A DNA stretch of 64,000 nucleotides. Origin: Crossaster papposus. Lineage: Eukaryota; Echinodermata; Asteroidea; Velatida; Solasteridae. The stretch spans positions 310,001-374,000 of the forward strand of contig JBAIAA010000545.1 in NCBI GenBank assembly GCA_037893245.1, given 5' to 3'. A program made the translations under genes and the position numbers. Shown piece by piece: positions 20,731 through 29,620 of this stretch. Position 1 is the stretch's first letter, and each line of letters begins with the position of its first letter. The notes under the pieces are model-generated. The model searched no databases and was not told where the DNA came from. It worked only from the letters and a program-made list of their open reading frames with translations.

Positions 20731-21309
20731 TTACCAAAACCTACCCTCGAAAAATTTGACAAGCTGTTTGAGAGTTCTCTCATACTGCGAGTTGCCCCAT
20801 TTATTTAGGTGTACCCCGTCAAGACTGAAACGAGGGTGTTTCAAGCCGCGGTGATGCCAAACCCACCAACGGTCCTCTTTTAGAGCCTCGGCTTCAAGCA
20901 ACTCGTTGAAGGCATCTGCCCTCTTATTAAATTCACTGACCGAAACTTGATTGCATCTCATATTTCCAGTGCGTGGCAAGACTGGAAGAAACACCACAAT
21001 GCTAGGATCAACACCAAACTTTGGTAAAACTCGAACAAATGTACAAAGAGAATCAACTACGTGATTTGGCGATACTCCTGCTGTACATAAATCATTCGTC
21101 CCCAGATCAATTATCAGAAATGAAGGATGGGCCCTGGCAATAATACGGCAATAACGAATACAATTGGCATTAATACGATTTAGCGTCAAACCGCCTTCGC
21201 CTAAACAAGAAATGGGTACGCTCTTTCTCTCTAAATCTATATGTATTATGGCTTCTCGCCTACTAGTTAAACGTTTTACGAAACTGTGTCCAAATAACAC
21301 AAATGCCAT
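20731..21309 (-). CDS. gypsy-4 accessory ORF: SGNH/GDSL-hydrolase-like protein
   Basis: 192 residues from the minus-strand ATG at 21309 (the frame is open upstream to a splice acceptor). The SGNH signature blocks are in order: LFGHSFVKRL near the N-terminus (nucleophile Ser kept, but the usual GDS is GHS), GEGGLTLNRI (block II Gly), IIDLGTNDLC (block III G-x-N), and SLDGVHLNKWGNSQY near the C-terminus (block V D-x-x-H). This is the fold of small lipases and esterases. Retroelements such as CR1 (ORF1) and some tyrosine-recombinase elements are known to carry it, usually with unknown role. Here it lies after pol in the env position, on the same strand, about 335 bases beyond the pol stop. No signal peptide or membrane helix is evident. 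The family call is firm; enzymatic activity is not proven given the GHS change. Confidence 0.82.
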   Translation of the reverse strand: MAFVLFGHSFVKRLTSRREAIIHIDLERKSVPISCLGEGGLTLNRINANCIRYCRIIARAHPSFLIIDLGTNDLCTAGVSPNHVVDSLCTFVRVLPKFGVDPSIVVFLPVLPRTGNMRCNQVSVSEFNKRADAFNELLEAEALKEDRWWVWHHRGLKHPRFSLDGVHLNKWGNSQYERTLKQLVKFFEGRFW

Positions 21310-21359
21310 ATTACATATGCAGTCGCCTAGGGTGCTGTAGGGTGCCAACTCCTCTTCAA

Positions 21360-21382
21360 CCTAAATTACAAAGAAAATCACC
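21360..21382 (-). promoter_or_regulatory. putative 3' splice site before gypsy-4 SGNH ORF
   Basis: On the minus strand GATTTTCTTTGTAATTTAG ends at 21361, followed by GTTGAAGAGG and, about 50 bases on, the ATG at 21309. The frame is open across the interval. It mirrors the acceptors in front of the gypsy-1 and gypsy-2 accessory ORFs. Confidence 0.5.
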
Positions 21383-21644
21383 TTTATGTACTATGTGTTA
21401 ACATAAATATTAACCTTCCTAACAACACAATCTTTAAATCCCAAACGGGCAATGTACATGCATGTATACAGCTGACAGGCACACATTAGCTAAATAACCT
21501 GCGAACGAATCGCCTCCAGGTGAAAGGTAAACCAAAATGACAGCATGGGATCAAACTCACTCACAGGAAGACTGGATACCCCAAGTCCCTTCCAAAGAGC
21601 TCATCCGAATCCAATACTACCATTAATCAACTCTCACTGGAAAA

Positions 21645-24600
21645 CTATTTTAAAACAGAACGGGGCAGTCTGTGTGGGTTTGAATGCATCCCCCTAGTTC
21701 TTCTCTGTGATGACCTTTTTGGGACTGCACGATCTATTTCGGAGATCTGATGGGGCTCCCCTACTTTATCATCTCCCACCCCTCCGTCAACTGCCACATC
21801 ACTCGGTGCGGACTTGGTCACAACAAAGTCATATTCTGACTCATTACTACCGTCAGAGTCATCACCAGACTCTGGCTCTGCAAGCGGATCCAACCGTAAA
21901 TATTTACGGTTGACCGTCTTTTCCGGTCCACCATTCACTGGCCGAATACGATACACATCGTCATGGACACTCTTCCATGCTACAACATACGACTCTCTGC
22001 CGTATGCATCTTCTAACTTGTGACGGCCTTTGAAAGCACATTTCTTCAACAGTACTCGGGAACCTACTGGCAAAGGTGCAGCATTAACTTTGCGACTGTG
22101 GGCATTTTCATTCTGACGAGATCTCTTTTCTACCCTTTCTTTCACCAAGGTACCTGCTCGCTCGAGCATCTCTGACTGTTCTTGTACAAAGTCCTGTCCC
22201 CAGTTACTATCAGTCCGGCCCAAAATTTGGTCTAATGGAATCAACGGTTCCCTTCCAAACATTAAGGTGTAAGGTGCTACCCCGGTTGTGCAGTGAGGTG
22301 TGGAATTGTACACGAAAACAAGGTGCGACAGGAAGTCAGGCCATCGTCGGCGCTCGTGTTCACTGAACGACTTGATCAAACCAAACAACGTTCTATTGAA
22401 CCTTTCCGCCTGCGCATTTCCCTCTGGGTGGTACGGAGTAGTTCGCGACTTTTTGATACCGTAAAGAGTGCACAACTCACGGACCAATTCCCCCTCAAAA
22501 TTCCGGCCTTGATCGCTATGCAATCTGTTCGGAATGCCGAATCTCGTAAACCAACTGTCCCTGAGTACCTTAGCTACAGTTTGAGCGCTTTGGTCCCTGC
22601 ACGGCACTGCCTGCACGTACTTAGTATATACATCAGTCATAACAAGTATGTCCTCGAATCCTCCGCGGCCCCTATCAACTTTAACAAAATCAATGGCCAA
22701 AACTTCCAAAGGCCTGAAAGCCAATAAGTGACGCATGGGAACCCTTGGGATGGGTTCAGACACCTTTGCCCTCACACAACGTTGGCACTTCCGTATGTGA
22801 GCCCGCACATCTGCTGCAATTCTTGGCCAATAAACGCGCCTACGCAAAAGCGAACACGTTCGTGTAACCCCCTGGTGACCCCAACCCTCATGACAGCCTT
22901 TCATAGCCCTAGATCGAACACTTTCAGGCATGAGTATTTGAAACACTTCCCCCACGACAGGATCTTCGACCCTTCGACATAAAACGCCTTCGCGTACTGT
23001 AAAGCGTGGCCACTGCCACAGCCAATGTTTCAACTCGGGTGGTTCTTCCTGACCTCCAGGTACTACTTCCCCGGGTGACCAGCTCTGGTCCCAGCGTTCC
23101 CAAATAATACCCAACAAGGGATCGGATTTTTGCAAAGCCGCAAGCCGCTCAGAGGACCAAGATGGAAAAACTCCCGGTGGGCCCGACTGTAGGGGATTAT
23201 CCCTCATGGAGGCGCGCTCGGCATTACATGCATTCACATGTAATGGAACTGACGTCGAGTGTGTTTTAGTTTGAAGAATCCCTGCTACTGCACCAGAGGA
23301 GCAGTTGCCCGGATGCCGGCTCAAAGCATCCGCACAACGATTACTGGCACCTGTCCGATATTGAATGTCAAAGTTAAACGCTGCAAGCTGCGCTGCCCAT
23401 CTCATTTCACCGGCACCTAGCTTGGCCGTGTTCAAGTGGGCCAACGGATTATTATCCGTTAAAACTGTAAAGGTACCGCCGATCAAATAGTCTCTAAACT
23501 TATCAACGACTGCCCATTTCAAGCCCAGCAGCTCAAGCTTAAATGAACTGTAATCCGGGTATTTTGACTCTGCGCCCCGTAAACCCCTACTCGCATAAGC
23601 GATAGGATGTAATCTACCCTTGCCGTCACGCTGTGCCAAACATGCACCAAGTCCCTTTAATGAAGCGTCAACTTCAAGCACAAAGGGTCGGGCAAAGTCA
23701 GGGTACATTAACACTGGCACTTGCACCAACACTTGTTTAAGCTTTTCAAAGGCAGCCTGCATCTCTGGACCCCACTTAAACTTAGTCACCTGGCGAGGCT
23801 TACCTTTATTGACAGGAGGCAGCCCAGCATGCAGCGGCGCAGCTATCTTGGCAAAACCCTTTACGAATCTACGGTAATAGCTCGCCAACCCAAGGAACGA
23901 CCTCAGTTCCTCTGGCCCCTTTGGCACTGGCCAATCTTGAATACGTTGTATCTTATCCCTATCAACTGAGATGCCTTGCGCGCTCACTACATGTCCGAGG
24001 TAATTTACCTCGTTGCGAAACAAGGAACACTTCTTGCCCTTAATCTTCAAGCCAAAGTCCCCTAGCTTTGAGAAAACCTTGTCTAGGCGTTGCACGTGTT
24101 CTTCTACGGTGGAAGAATACACCAATATATCATCCAGATATATAAGCAACTCTGACAAGTTCATGTCACCTAAGCATTGCTCCATTACCCGTTGAAACGT
24201 CCCTGGCGCATTTGCCAATCCAAACGGCATTCGTGTGAATTCATATAACCCAAAGGGTACGCGGAATGCTGTTTTCTCCACAGAACCAGGATCCATGGCC
24301 ACTTGATGGTAGCCATGCGCTAAGTCGAGAGCCGAGAAATACTTAGCACCCTGTAGAGCCTCTAGTGATTCCTCTATGCGCGGTAGAGGAAACGCATCGC
24401 GAATAGTCTTCGCATTTAACTTTCTGAAATCGATGCACAGGCGCAGTGCACCGTCCCGTTTTCTCACCAACACGACTGCGCTTGCATACGGACTCTCACT
24501 TCGCCTTATAATTCCCTGATCCAACAAGTTCTGCAAGAGGGTCTTCACCTCCTGAATACAGTGAGGTGAAATCCTCCTATACGGTTCATTAATTGGGGTG

Positions 24601-25814
24601 TTATCCACAGTGTTAATTTTGTGAGGAATCCGGTTGCAGTATCCAACATCAAACTCCCCTTTTGAGAACACCTCGTCATGTTTCTGTATAAGACGCGCAA
24701 CCCTCTCTTTCTCCTCACTGTTTAGACTGCAAGCAGCAAGACCTAAACCTGGAGGCAAGCAATACTTGCTTCCATCTGAAAAAATAAATTCTTCCCTCTG
24801 CGGTGCCCCACCACTGTATTTCTCATTGCTCGACTTTAAAGAGTCCTCCTCTAAGTCTTTCCGATTTTCAACCAGTACATGGTTGACGGAAACATTCACA
24901 CCGGCTTGCGTCTGATTCAACTCGATACAATCTGAATTCGAAGCCTCGGCCACGGTTGCAAGCTTAGTATAACGAGATACCAACAGGGGCTGTGTGCCCA
25001 AGTTCGCAACTACAACCGATACTGTTTTTCCGTCTGTGACCCCACATGAGTCATATACTCTTACTGCTGCGCTTAAATTACAGGTACTTGCACCTTCGGA
25101 CTGTGTACCGGATTGTGTACTCCCCACAATCACAACCTTGTTCCTAAAAGCATGCACTGGTGCCCTAATGTGACAGCTAACGGTCATGACCTGCCTAGGT
25201 GGAATGGTTATATCATGCCTACCGGTACGCGCAGCAGCTTGATTTGCACAACCAGGCTTAACAACCCCCTTGTCAGCCTGTTTGATTTGCCCCTTGGTAA
25301 GCCTATACCACTGAAGAGTCACATTCCAAGACTCAGTGTCGCCGTGCCCATTTTCTACAAACAGGTCCTTTAACATTTCAAGAACATTGCATCCCAAAAT
25401 CAACGGACTGTTCTTGCGGTTTAGCAATCCACCGTCACAGGAATCCTTTACAACCAGAAAATTTGCCTCAACAGTTTTGTTAAAAACAGTGAGCGGTACT
25501 TCTACATATCCGGCGATTGGGACCTCCAATCCACCAACACCAAACACTTCAAGGTAAGTACCCAGTGGTTTCACACCCGTAAGTTTGTCTGCCAAGTGTT
25601 TTTGATAAAATGTCGCACTCATTAGGGAGGTCTCTGCGCCTGTATCAAGAATACACATGGCTGGTACTCCAGCCAGTGTAACCTCAGCTCGAGGGCTTTC
25701 TTTAACTAACTTAGTTAGTAACTCGTCCGCAGACAACTCAGGCATTACCCCCTCCCCCGTGGGTGCATTACGAGACAAAGACCCTTTGTGACTCTCCTCC
25801 ACCACCCGGCCCAC
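21645..25814 (-). CDS. pol: gypsy-4 Pol (protease-RT-RNase H-integrase), intact
   Basis: About 1389 codons on the minus strand from a GTG; the frame is open further up to about 25857, so Pol is probably made by -1 frameshift from gag at 25832-25838. Domains: aspartic protease CILDTGAETSLMS near residue 51; RT with VRKRDGALRLCIDFRKLNAK and catalytic YLDDILVYSS near 557; RNase H with LEVDASLKGLGA and LTDNNPLAHL; integrase zinc region HEGWGHQGVTR...CQRCVRAK near 971; catalytic core AIDFVKVD (1038), LHSDQGRNFEG (1097) and EGNAQAERFNRT (1128); then a C-terminal DNA-binding region and basic tail. All active-site residues looked for are present. An SGNH ORF follows. The element differs in sequence from gypsy-1 to gypsy-3, and no chromodomain was recognised. 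Confidence 0.93.
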   Translation of the reverse strand: MGRVVEESHKGSLSRNAPTGEGVMPELSADELLTKLVKESPRAEVTLAGVPAMCILDTGAETSLMSATFYQKHLADKLTGVKPLGTYLEVFGVGGLEVPIAGYVEVPLTVFNKTVEANFLVVKDSCDGGLLNRKNSPLILGCNVLEMLKDLFVENGHGDTESWNVTLQWYRLTKGQIKQADKGVVKPGCANQAAARTGRHDITIPPRQVMTVSCHIRAPVHAFRNKVVIVGSTQSGTQSEGASTCNLSAAVRVYDSCGVTDGKTVSVVVANLGTQPLLVSRYTKLATVAEASNSDCIELNQTQAGVNVSVNHVLVENRKDLEEDSLKSSNEKYSGGAPQREEFIFSDGSKYCLPPGLGLAACSLNSEEKERVARLIQKHDEVFSKGEFDVGYCNRIPHKINTVDNTPINEPYRRISPHCIQEVKTLLQNLLDQGIIRRSESPYASAVVLVRKRDGALRLCIDFRKLNAKTIRDAFPLPRIEESLEALQGAKYFSALDLAHGYHQVAMDPGSVEKTAFRVPFGLYEFTRMPFGLANAPGTFQRVMEQCLGDMNLSELLIYLDDILVYSSTVEEHVQRLDKVFSKLGDFGLKIKGKKCSLFRNEVNYLGHVVSAQGISVDRDKIQRIQDWPVPKGPEELRSFLGLASYYRRFVKGFAKIAAPLHAGLPPVNKGKPRQVTKFKWGPEMQAAFEKLKQVLVQVPVLMYPDFARPFVLEVDASLKGLGACLAQRDGKGRLHPIAYASRGLRGAESKYPDYSSFKLELLGLKWAVVDKFRDYLIGGTFTVLTDNNPLAHLNTAKLGAGEMRWAAQLAAFNFDIQYRTGASNRCADALSRHPGNCSSGAVAGILQTKTHSTSVPLHVNACNAERASMRDNPLQSGPPGVFPSWSSERLAALQKSDPLLGIIWERWDQSWSPGEVVPGGQEEPPELKHWLWQWPRFTVREGVLCRRVEDPVVGEVFQILMPESVRSRAMKGCHEGWGHQGVTRTCSLLRRRVYWPRIAADVRAHIRKCQRCVRAKVSEPIPRVPMRHLLAFRPLEVLAIDFVKVDRGRGGFEDILVMTDVYTKYVQAVPCRDQSAQTVAKVLRDSWFTRFGIPNRLHSDQGRNFEGELVRELCTLYGIKKSRTTPYHPEGNAQAERFNRTLFGLIKSFSEHERRRWPDFLSHLVFVYNSTPHCTTGVAPYTLMFGREPLIPLDQILGRTDSNWGQDFVQEQSEMLERAGTLVKERVEKRSRQNENAHSRKVNAAPLPVGSRVLLKKCAFKGRHKLEDAYGRESYVVAWKSVHDDVYRIRPVNGGPEKTVNRKYLRLDPLAEPESGDDSDGSNESEYDFVVTKSAPSDVAVDGGVGDDKVGEPHQISEIDRAVPKRSSQRRTRGMHSNPHRLPRSVLK

Positions 25815-25828
25815 AGAAGTGGAGGTTG

Positions 25829-26896
25829 TTAGTTTAACCCCTGCTTGGATTGACTGTCAGGTGCTTTTGTGGCACCCGCCTGACTGGATTCCCATTTTGC
25901 TGGTTGGACTCCAACTGGGCCAGAGTTTTGCTGGGAACGACACTGAGACTGGTAATGACCCGGCTTTCTACACTTATAACAAATCACTGACCGACCGGGG
26001 ACCTGGCTGTTCCCCTGTGGACTGGCTTGTTCCCCTTTTTGCGTGCGAAGCAAGCACTGCATCAAAAACGTAATTTGTTCCTGCTGCTTGTTTATTTGGC
26101 CTTGCATTCCTTGCATACAGTTCATCATGTCAGATTGTTGTTGCTGTAATTTAATGTCTACGCCAGCGGCCATTGTTTCAACCTTAACACCCATAACCTC
26201 CACCCCTTCATCATACGTGACCGGACCATCCGCCCCTACACTGCGCACGTGACTGTGTTTGACCTTGGACGTGACCTCAAAATCTCTAAATAAATCAAGA
26301 GCGGCATCTCGAAAACAGTTAAAGGTTTGGCTAAGGTCAGACAACTGCAGTCTCTTCAACTCAAAGCGTGCACTTTGTCCCCGTGCTCCCGCCACAAATT
26401 GATTGATAAGAGTTTTGTCCTTCAGGTTTTCCAAAGACTCCTCCTCACTTTGGGGAGCTATACGCAAAATTCTCTCATACAACCTAATCAAAGCACGAGA
26501 AAAATCCATTAAGGACTCATCTTCCAATTGACCTCTTTCAAAGAAAGCCTTCTGAAGAGACTGCAGGGTCTCTACTCCCCCAAACTGGTTATGTAACAGT
26601 TTTACCAAAAGCGAGTAGTCAGATTTAACATCTTCCCTGCTTTTGACTTCTACACGTGCAGGACCTGCCAAGTGATCAACTATAACCTGGGCCTTCCCCG
26701 TCCCCGGGATATTACACTGCCTGCAATAAATGTCAACCTCCTCTAACCACTCTTTCAGAGTCGGGTCCCCTGCCCTCACAGGCCTTCCTTTAAACCGCTC
26801 AAGCTTGATAGGTCGTTCTCTAGTGGAACCATTCTGTTTCAACGCGTCAGCTAATTCAGAGACTAACTTAGTCAGTAAACTCTCCTCCATTGCCAT
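25829..26896 (-). CDS. gag: gypsy-4 Gag
   Basis: 355 residues on the minus strand from ATG 26896. The capsid-like region starts with ERFKGRPVRAGDPTLKEWLE and contains FGGVETLQSLQKAFFERGQ, LMDFSRALIRLYERI and FVAGARGQSARFELKRLQL, similar in layout to the PNMA/gypsy-type Gag fold. A Gln-rich helical stretch (MQGQINKQQEQITFLMQ) precedes one CCHC knuckle, CYKCRKPGHYQSQC, near residue 313. The stop TAA (25831-25829) is immediately preceded by GTTAAAC, a -1 slippery heptamer. The leader of about 766 bases upstream contains a duplicated 69-bp block. Confidence 0.92.
   Translation of the reverse strand: MAMEESLLTKLVSELADALKQNGSTRERPIKLERFKGRPVRAGDPTLKEWLEEVDIYCRQCNIPGTGKAQVIVDHLAGPARVEVKSREDVKSDYSLLVKLLHNQFGGVETLQSLQKAFFERGQLEDESLMDFSRALIRLYERILRIAPQSEEESLENLKDKTLINQFVAGARGQSARFELKRLQLSDLSQTFNCFRDAALDLFRDFEVTSKVKHSHVRSVGADGPVTYDEGVEVMGVKVETMAAGVDIKLQQQQSDMMNCMQGMQGQINKQQEQITFLMQCLLRTQKGEQASPQGNSQVPGRSVICYKCRKPGHYQSQCRSQQNSGPVGVQPAKWESSQAGATKAPDSQSKQGLN
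25832..25838 (-). promoter_or_regulatory. candidate -1 ribosomal frameshift heptamer, gypsy-4 gag/pol
   Basis: Read on the minus strand in gag frame: G TTA AAC, followed at once by the gag stop TAA. Slipping one base back gives GTT AAA CTA in the pol frame, which is open from here through pol. GTTAAAC is a known -1 slippery sequence in arterivirus biology. I did not confirm a downstream pseudoknot. Confidence 0.6.
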
Positions 26897-27659
26897 AATT
26901 ACTTAAATTATCCTAGCAACACACGCGCAAGCCCCAAACTCACCAAACAAGAATATCGAAGGACAAGAAGGACCCCTCCTCAATATGGGACACAACCACG
27001 CCCACACAGACTACCACGCTAGATACAAAACTACCCAAGTACTAGCGCCTGAACAATGCATGCACGCACATAACCGTGTTTAAATACATGTACATGTACC
27101 GGGTAAGTAGTCATACAATAATTACAAGCCAAGTTATACGTACACTTTATAGAAAATAAATGTGGAAAACAAACAGACCCATACTAGATAAACAGTGAAA
27201 CAAACAATCCTAACTGTTCATTGACGACTCCAGCCTCCAGTCCTCAGCTCCACCTGAACAGAACTTCTCAATCTCAGGGTAGAACCGCTGCTGCATGAAC
27301 AGCCTCCAGTCCTCTGCTCCACCTTAACAGAACTCCTCAATCTCGGGGTAGAACCGCTGCTGCATGAACTCCACACCTGGCCCGTCCGTCGACCATCACC
27401 GCCGCTGGACCACGCACTCGATCTCCGACTGCACTGCACACCGCTCTGTCGACCGTCCCCCTCAGCTTGGACAACTCGACCGGCACGGTGAGACAACTCG
27501 ACCGTCTCACACTCACGCTGCAACTTTCAACTTCTGATCGGATTCCAGGCGTCAACACTCGCCACACACGGCCTGAAGAAGCAGTCCAATGGCGAGATGC
27601 AGCACCAGCATTTATACTCCTGCCGAAGAACAACTACAGACACCCCATCCGTGTTACCA
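26897..27659 (-). other. gypsy-4 leader with PBS and 69-bp direct duplication
   Basis: Non-coding. The PBS TGGTAACACGGATGGGGT (minus strand 27659 to 27642) lies three bases from the 5' LTR; I could not assign its tRNA. A block of about 69 bases (CAGCCTCCAGTCCT...CTGCATGAA) is present twice in tandem at about 27232-27369. Confidence 0.65.
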
Positions 27660-27662
27660 ATT

Positions 27663-28346
27663 TGTAGTATGCGCGGGGTTGCGCCTCGAGGTGAATTAGG
27701 GTCTCGTTGGGGCGAGGATTACGCGAACACTCTTCGCTGCAGAAGTGCATACATACACACACCGGAGATCACTATCAACATCGTTTTATTGATTAATTGG
27801 GTCCCAATCGATGAACAGACTCAGAGCATGAAGTTGAAAGGGATGAGGCAGCCAGTCGCGGCACCAAGGCTGAATGGGATTTACATCCTTCACAATCATT
27901 CATTCAGCTACGAGAGTTTACGCAGTCTCAAGGCTTAAGTCATGAGGGAAGAACCAACTCCCTCCCAATTCTCTCCTGACCTAGAACTAGTTCCGGATCC
28001 CGGTCCCGCGAAACCTGGTCACCGCTGTCTAGCTTACCTCTCCCATCGGTCCCTTACAATAACCATTTATACATTACACTAAAGGAACTTAGTAATCTGT
28101 TATAATATACAAGTATATAAAATACATGAAATACCCCCCCTTTCTGAGTTGAAACAATACCTAAAGTCGCCCTATATATCCTTACTCCAAAACCCGAATG
28201 CAGATCACTCTGTCGCATGGATACACGTTCTATTATTAGAAGTAGGCAAGCAATCTGACAATAACGGTGGTCGGACGAGCGCCATCTATTGACCAAATTT
28301 ATGAATCAATTCTTAATACATGTAATTACAAAACTGTTTCACCACA
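27663..28346 (-). repeat. gypsy-4 5' LTR (684 bp)
   Basis: Near-identical to 19868-20551, with TG...CA ends on the minus strand. Followed on the plus side by the duplicated GTTT target (28347-28350), which belongs to the gypsy-5 leader. Confidence 0.92.
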
Positions 28347-28354
28347 GTTTCACT

Positions 28355-28367
28355 ACCGCTGCCACCA
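28355..28367 (-). other. gypsy-5 primer binding site (tRNA-Leu type)
   Basis: On the minus strand TGGTGGCAGCGGT directly follows the 5' LTR end TTTACA. These 13 bases equal the start of the gypsy-3 PBS, complementary to a tRNA-Leu 3' end, after which the match is lost. Confidence 0.7.
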
Positions 28368-28543
28368 TGTAAAGATGCCGGGTTCATAATGAATATTATA
28401 ACGGACGCACTTGTTGCAGTGGACTATAAGTCTGACATGTTTTATTCCAGTACTCAGAAGTTGTGTAAAGACTAGACTCTATTCCAGTCAGCTTAATAAC
28501 ATAAAGGGCGCCATCCATTGTCAGTACCATGAGATATGTTACA
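28368..28543 (-). repeat. gypsy-5 5' LTR
   Basis: 176 bp, TGTAAAGATGCC...GAGATATGTTACA on the plus strand. Followed by the duplicated target GCCTT (28544-28548), where the MADF coding sequence resumes. Confidence 0.88.
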
Positions 28544-29139
28544 GCCTTGACAAGAAGAAGAGTGGAGATGGTGCCCCAAACCTGACTCAGAGAGAGGACT
28601 GAAGACAGTCACTCGCCACCGTCCTCAGCCCCTCCAGAGTGTCAGTATACAACTATTCTACTTTTTCTGGACCTCATTAATTTGATGACAATTAAATGTG
28701 CAATCGTTTTGGTATGCATTTTTGCATTCATTTTGCTTATGATTTTATTATTTGTCTTTGCAGGTGAAGGCAACCATCCAAGAGCACAGAGGAGACCTTG
28801 ATGCTGCCGAGAATGCCTGCGCTGACCTTGAGATTGGCTTTGATGAGCTGACCCCGCCCCCCCCCCCTCCCCCCTTCAGCCTTACGCAAGCGGCCTCAGG
28901 ACCCGGACAGCGCCCTCTTTGAGTCCCTACAGAAGAGAGTTGCTGAGTCAGGCACCATCCTCAAGGACCTCTCCAAAACCTAGCAGCAGCCTATTACAGC
29001 CCGAACAACATTTGCCAACTACGTTCGAGACAGCCTTTTGACTATGTCCAAGGCCAAGAAGACAAGGTCCACCATTAACAAGTTGCTGTTTGACCTGATT
29101 GATGAGGACAGTGACGATGACATTCCAAGTGCCATGCCA

Positions 29140-29172
<33 letters not shown>

Positions 29173-29514
29173 CCAAGGAACACAGCAAGCCCGCCACTCT
29201 CAAGCACCTCACCCACTGCGGCCCAGTTCAGCACCGTCATTTGGCTCGTACGGCAGTATCAGCCAGCTCCCCACATGTGGAGCAACGTGCCTCCAGCATC
29301 ATCAGTGTGGGGTTCACAGTCTGTGGAGTACATTGAGCAGTATCAACAGCAACCCTTACAGCATTCACATCAGCAGATGCCTCCTCATCCTTCTCTACAG
29401 CAGATGATGCCTCCTCGTCAGCAACCACCTCGGCAAACTCGGCAGCAGCAGCAACACGCACCCCCACCACCACCACAGTGTCTGCCGCCTTGGGTTCTGC
29501 TGCCCAGGTACTGA
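28544..29514 (+). pseudogene. MADF/BESS-type protein, 3' part (broken)
   Basis: Coding sequence continues from 13718 with DKKKSGDGAPNLTQRED, then TGA where MADF proteins have Trp. A probable intron (about 28643-28762, acceptor TTTGTCTTTGCAG) leads to VKATIQEHRGDLDAA. A C-rich tract near 28855-28875 shifts the frame. Then KRPQDPDSALFESLQKRVAE runs to a TAG near 28981, followed by FANYVRDSLLTMSKAKK and STINKLLFDLIDE, which has the layout of a BESS motif, the usual C-terminal partner of MADF. A poly-Pro run (C tract of about 29 bases, 29142-29169) and a Gln-rich tail close it. With stops and frameshifts in both halves the gene is dead. The C tracts may also be poorly resolved in the assembly. 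Confidence 0.65.
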
Positions 29515-29620
29515 GGAACCAGCCCAGTTCAACTTAACACAGCCCAGTTCAGGCACAGCCTTACAGACTAGCTTCCCGAACATTTCCAGGCTGTCCAACA
29601 TCTAAGAACTTAGTGGCTAC

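Larger units (their letters stand above)
19868..28346 (-). mobile_element. gypsy-4: complete, apparently intact Ty3/gypsy element with SGNH accessory ORF
   Basis: LTRs of equal length (684 bp; 19868-20551 and 27663-28346) differ at only two positions that I could find. Flanking GTTT duplications are exact (19864-19867, 28347-28350). On the minus strand the order is LTR, PBS, 766-bp leader, gag, pol in the -1 frame, SGNH-hydrolase ORF, 3' region, polypurine tract (AGTAGGGGAGTT), LTR. Gag, Pol and the accessory ORF are all open. This is the best candidate in the window for a recently active element. It is nested in the leader of gypsy-5, right next to that element's PBS. Confidence 0.93.
13719..28543 (-). 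mobile_element. gypsy-5: degenerate Ty3/gypsy element inserted in the MADF gene
   Basis: Short LTRs (13719-13904, 186 bp; 28368-28543, 176 bp) read TGTAACATATCTCAT...CATCTTTACA on the minus strand. The target duplication GCCTT is exact (13714-13718 and 28544-28548) and lies inside the MADF coding sequence, whose codons rejoin across it. A purine tract (AAGAAAGAGGA) abuts the 3' LTR, and a PBS abuts the 5' LTR. The internal region holds an intact gag, a multiply frameshifted pol, an interleaved foldback element and the complete gypsy-4 inserted in its leader. The Gag and the IADDIIVFG RT motif suggest a Mag-like clade, distinct from gypsy-1 to gypsy-3. Confidence 0.88.

Noticed and set aside
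21707-26073. Many plus-strand ORFs opposite gypsy-4 gag and pol
   Set aside because: Shadows of a well-supported minus-strand coding region with full catalytic motifs.
27669-27938. ORF beginning MRGVAPRGELGSRWGED (also near 19874) as a gene
   Set aside because: It lies wholly within the gypsy-4 LTR and is present at both ends; antisense to the element.
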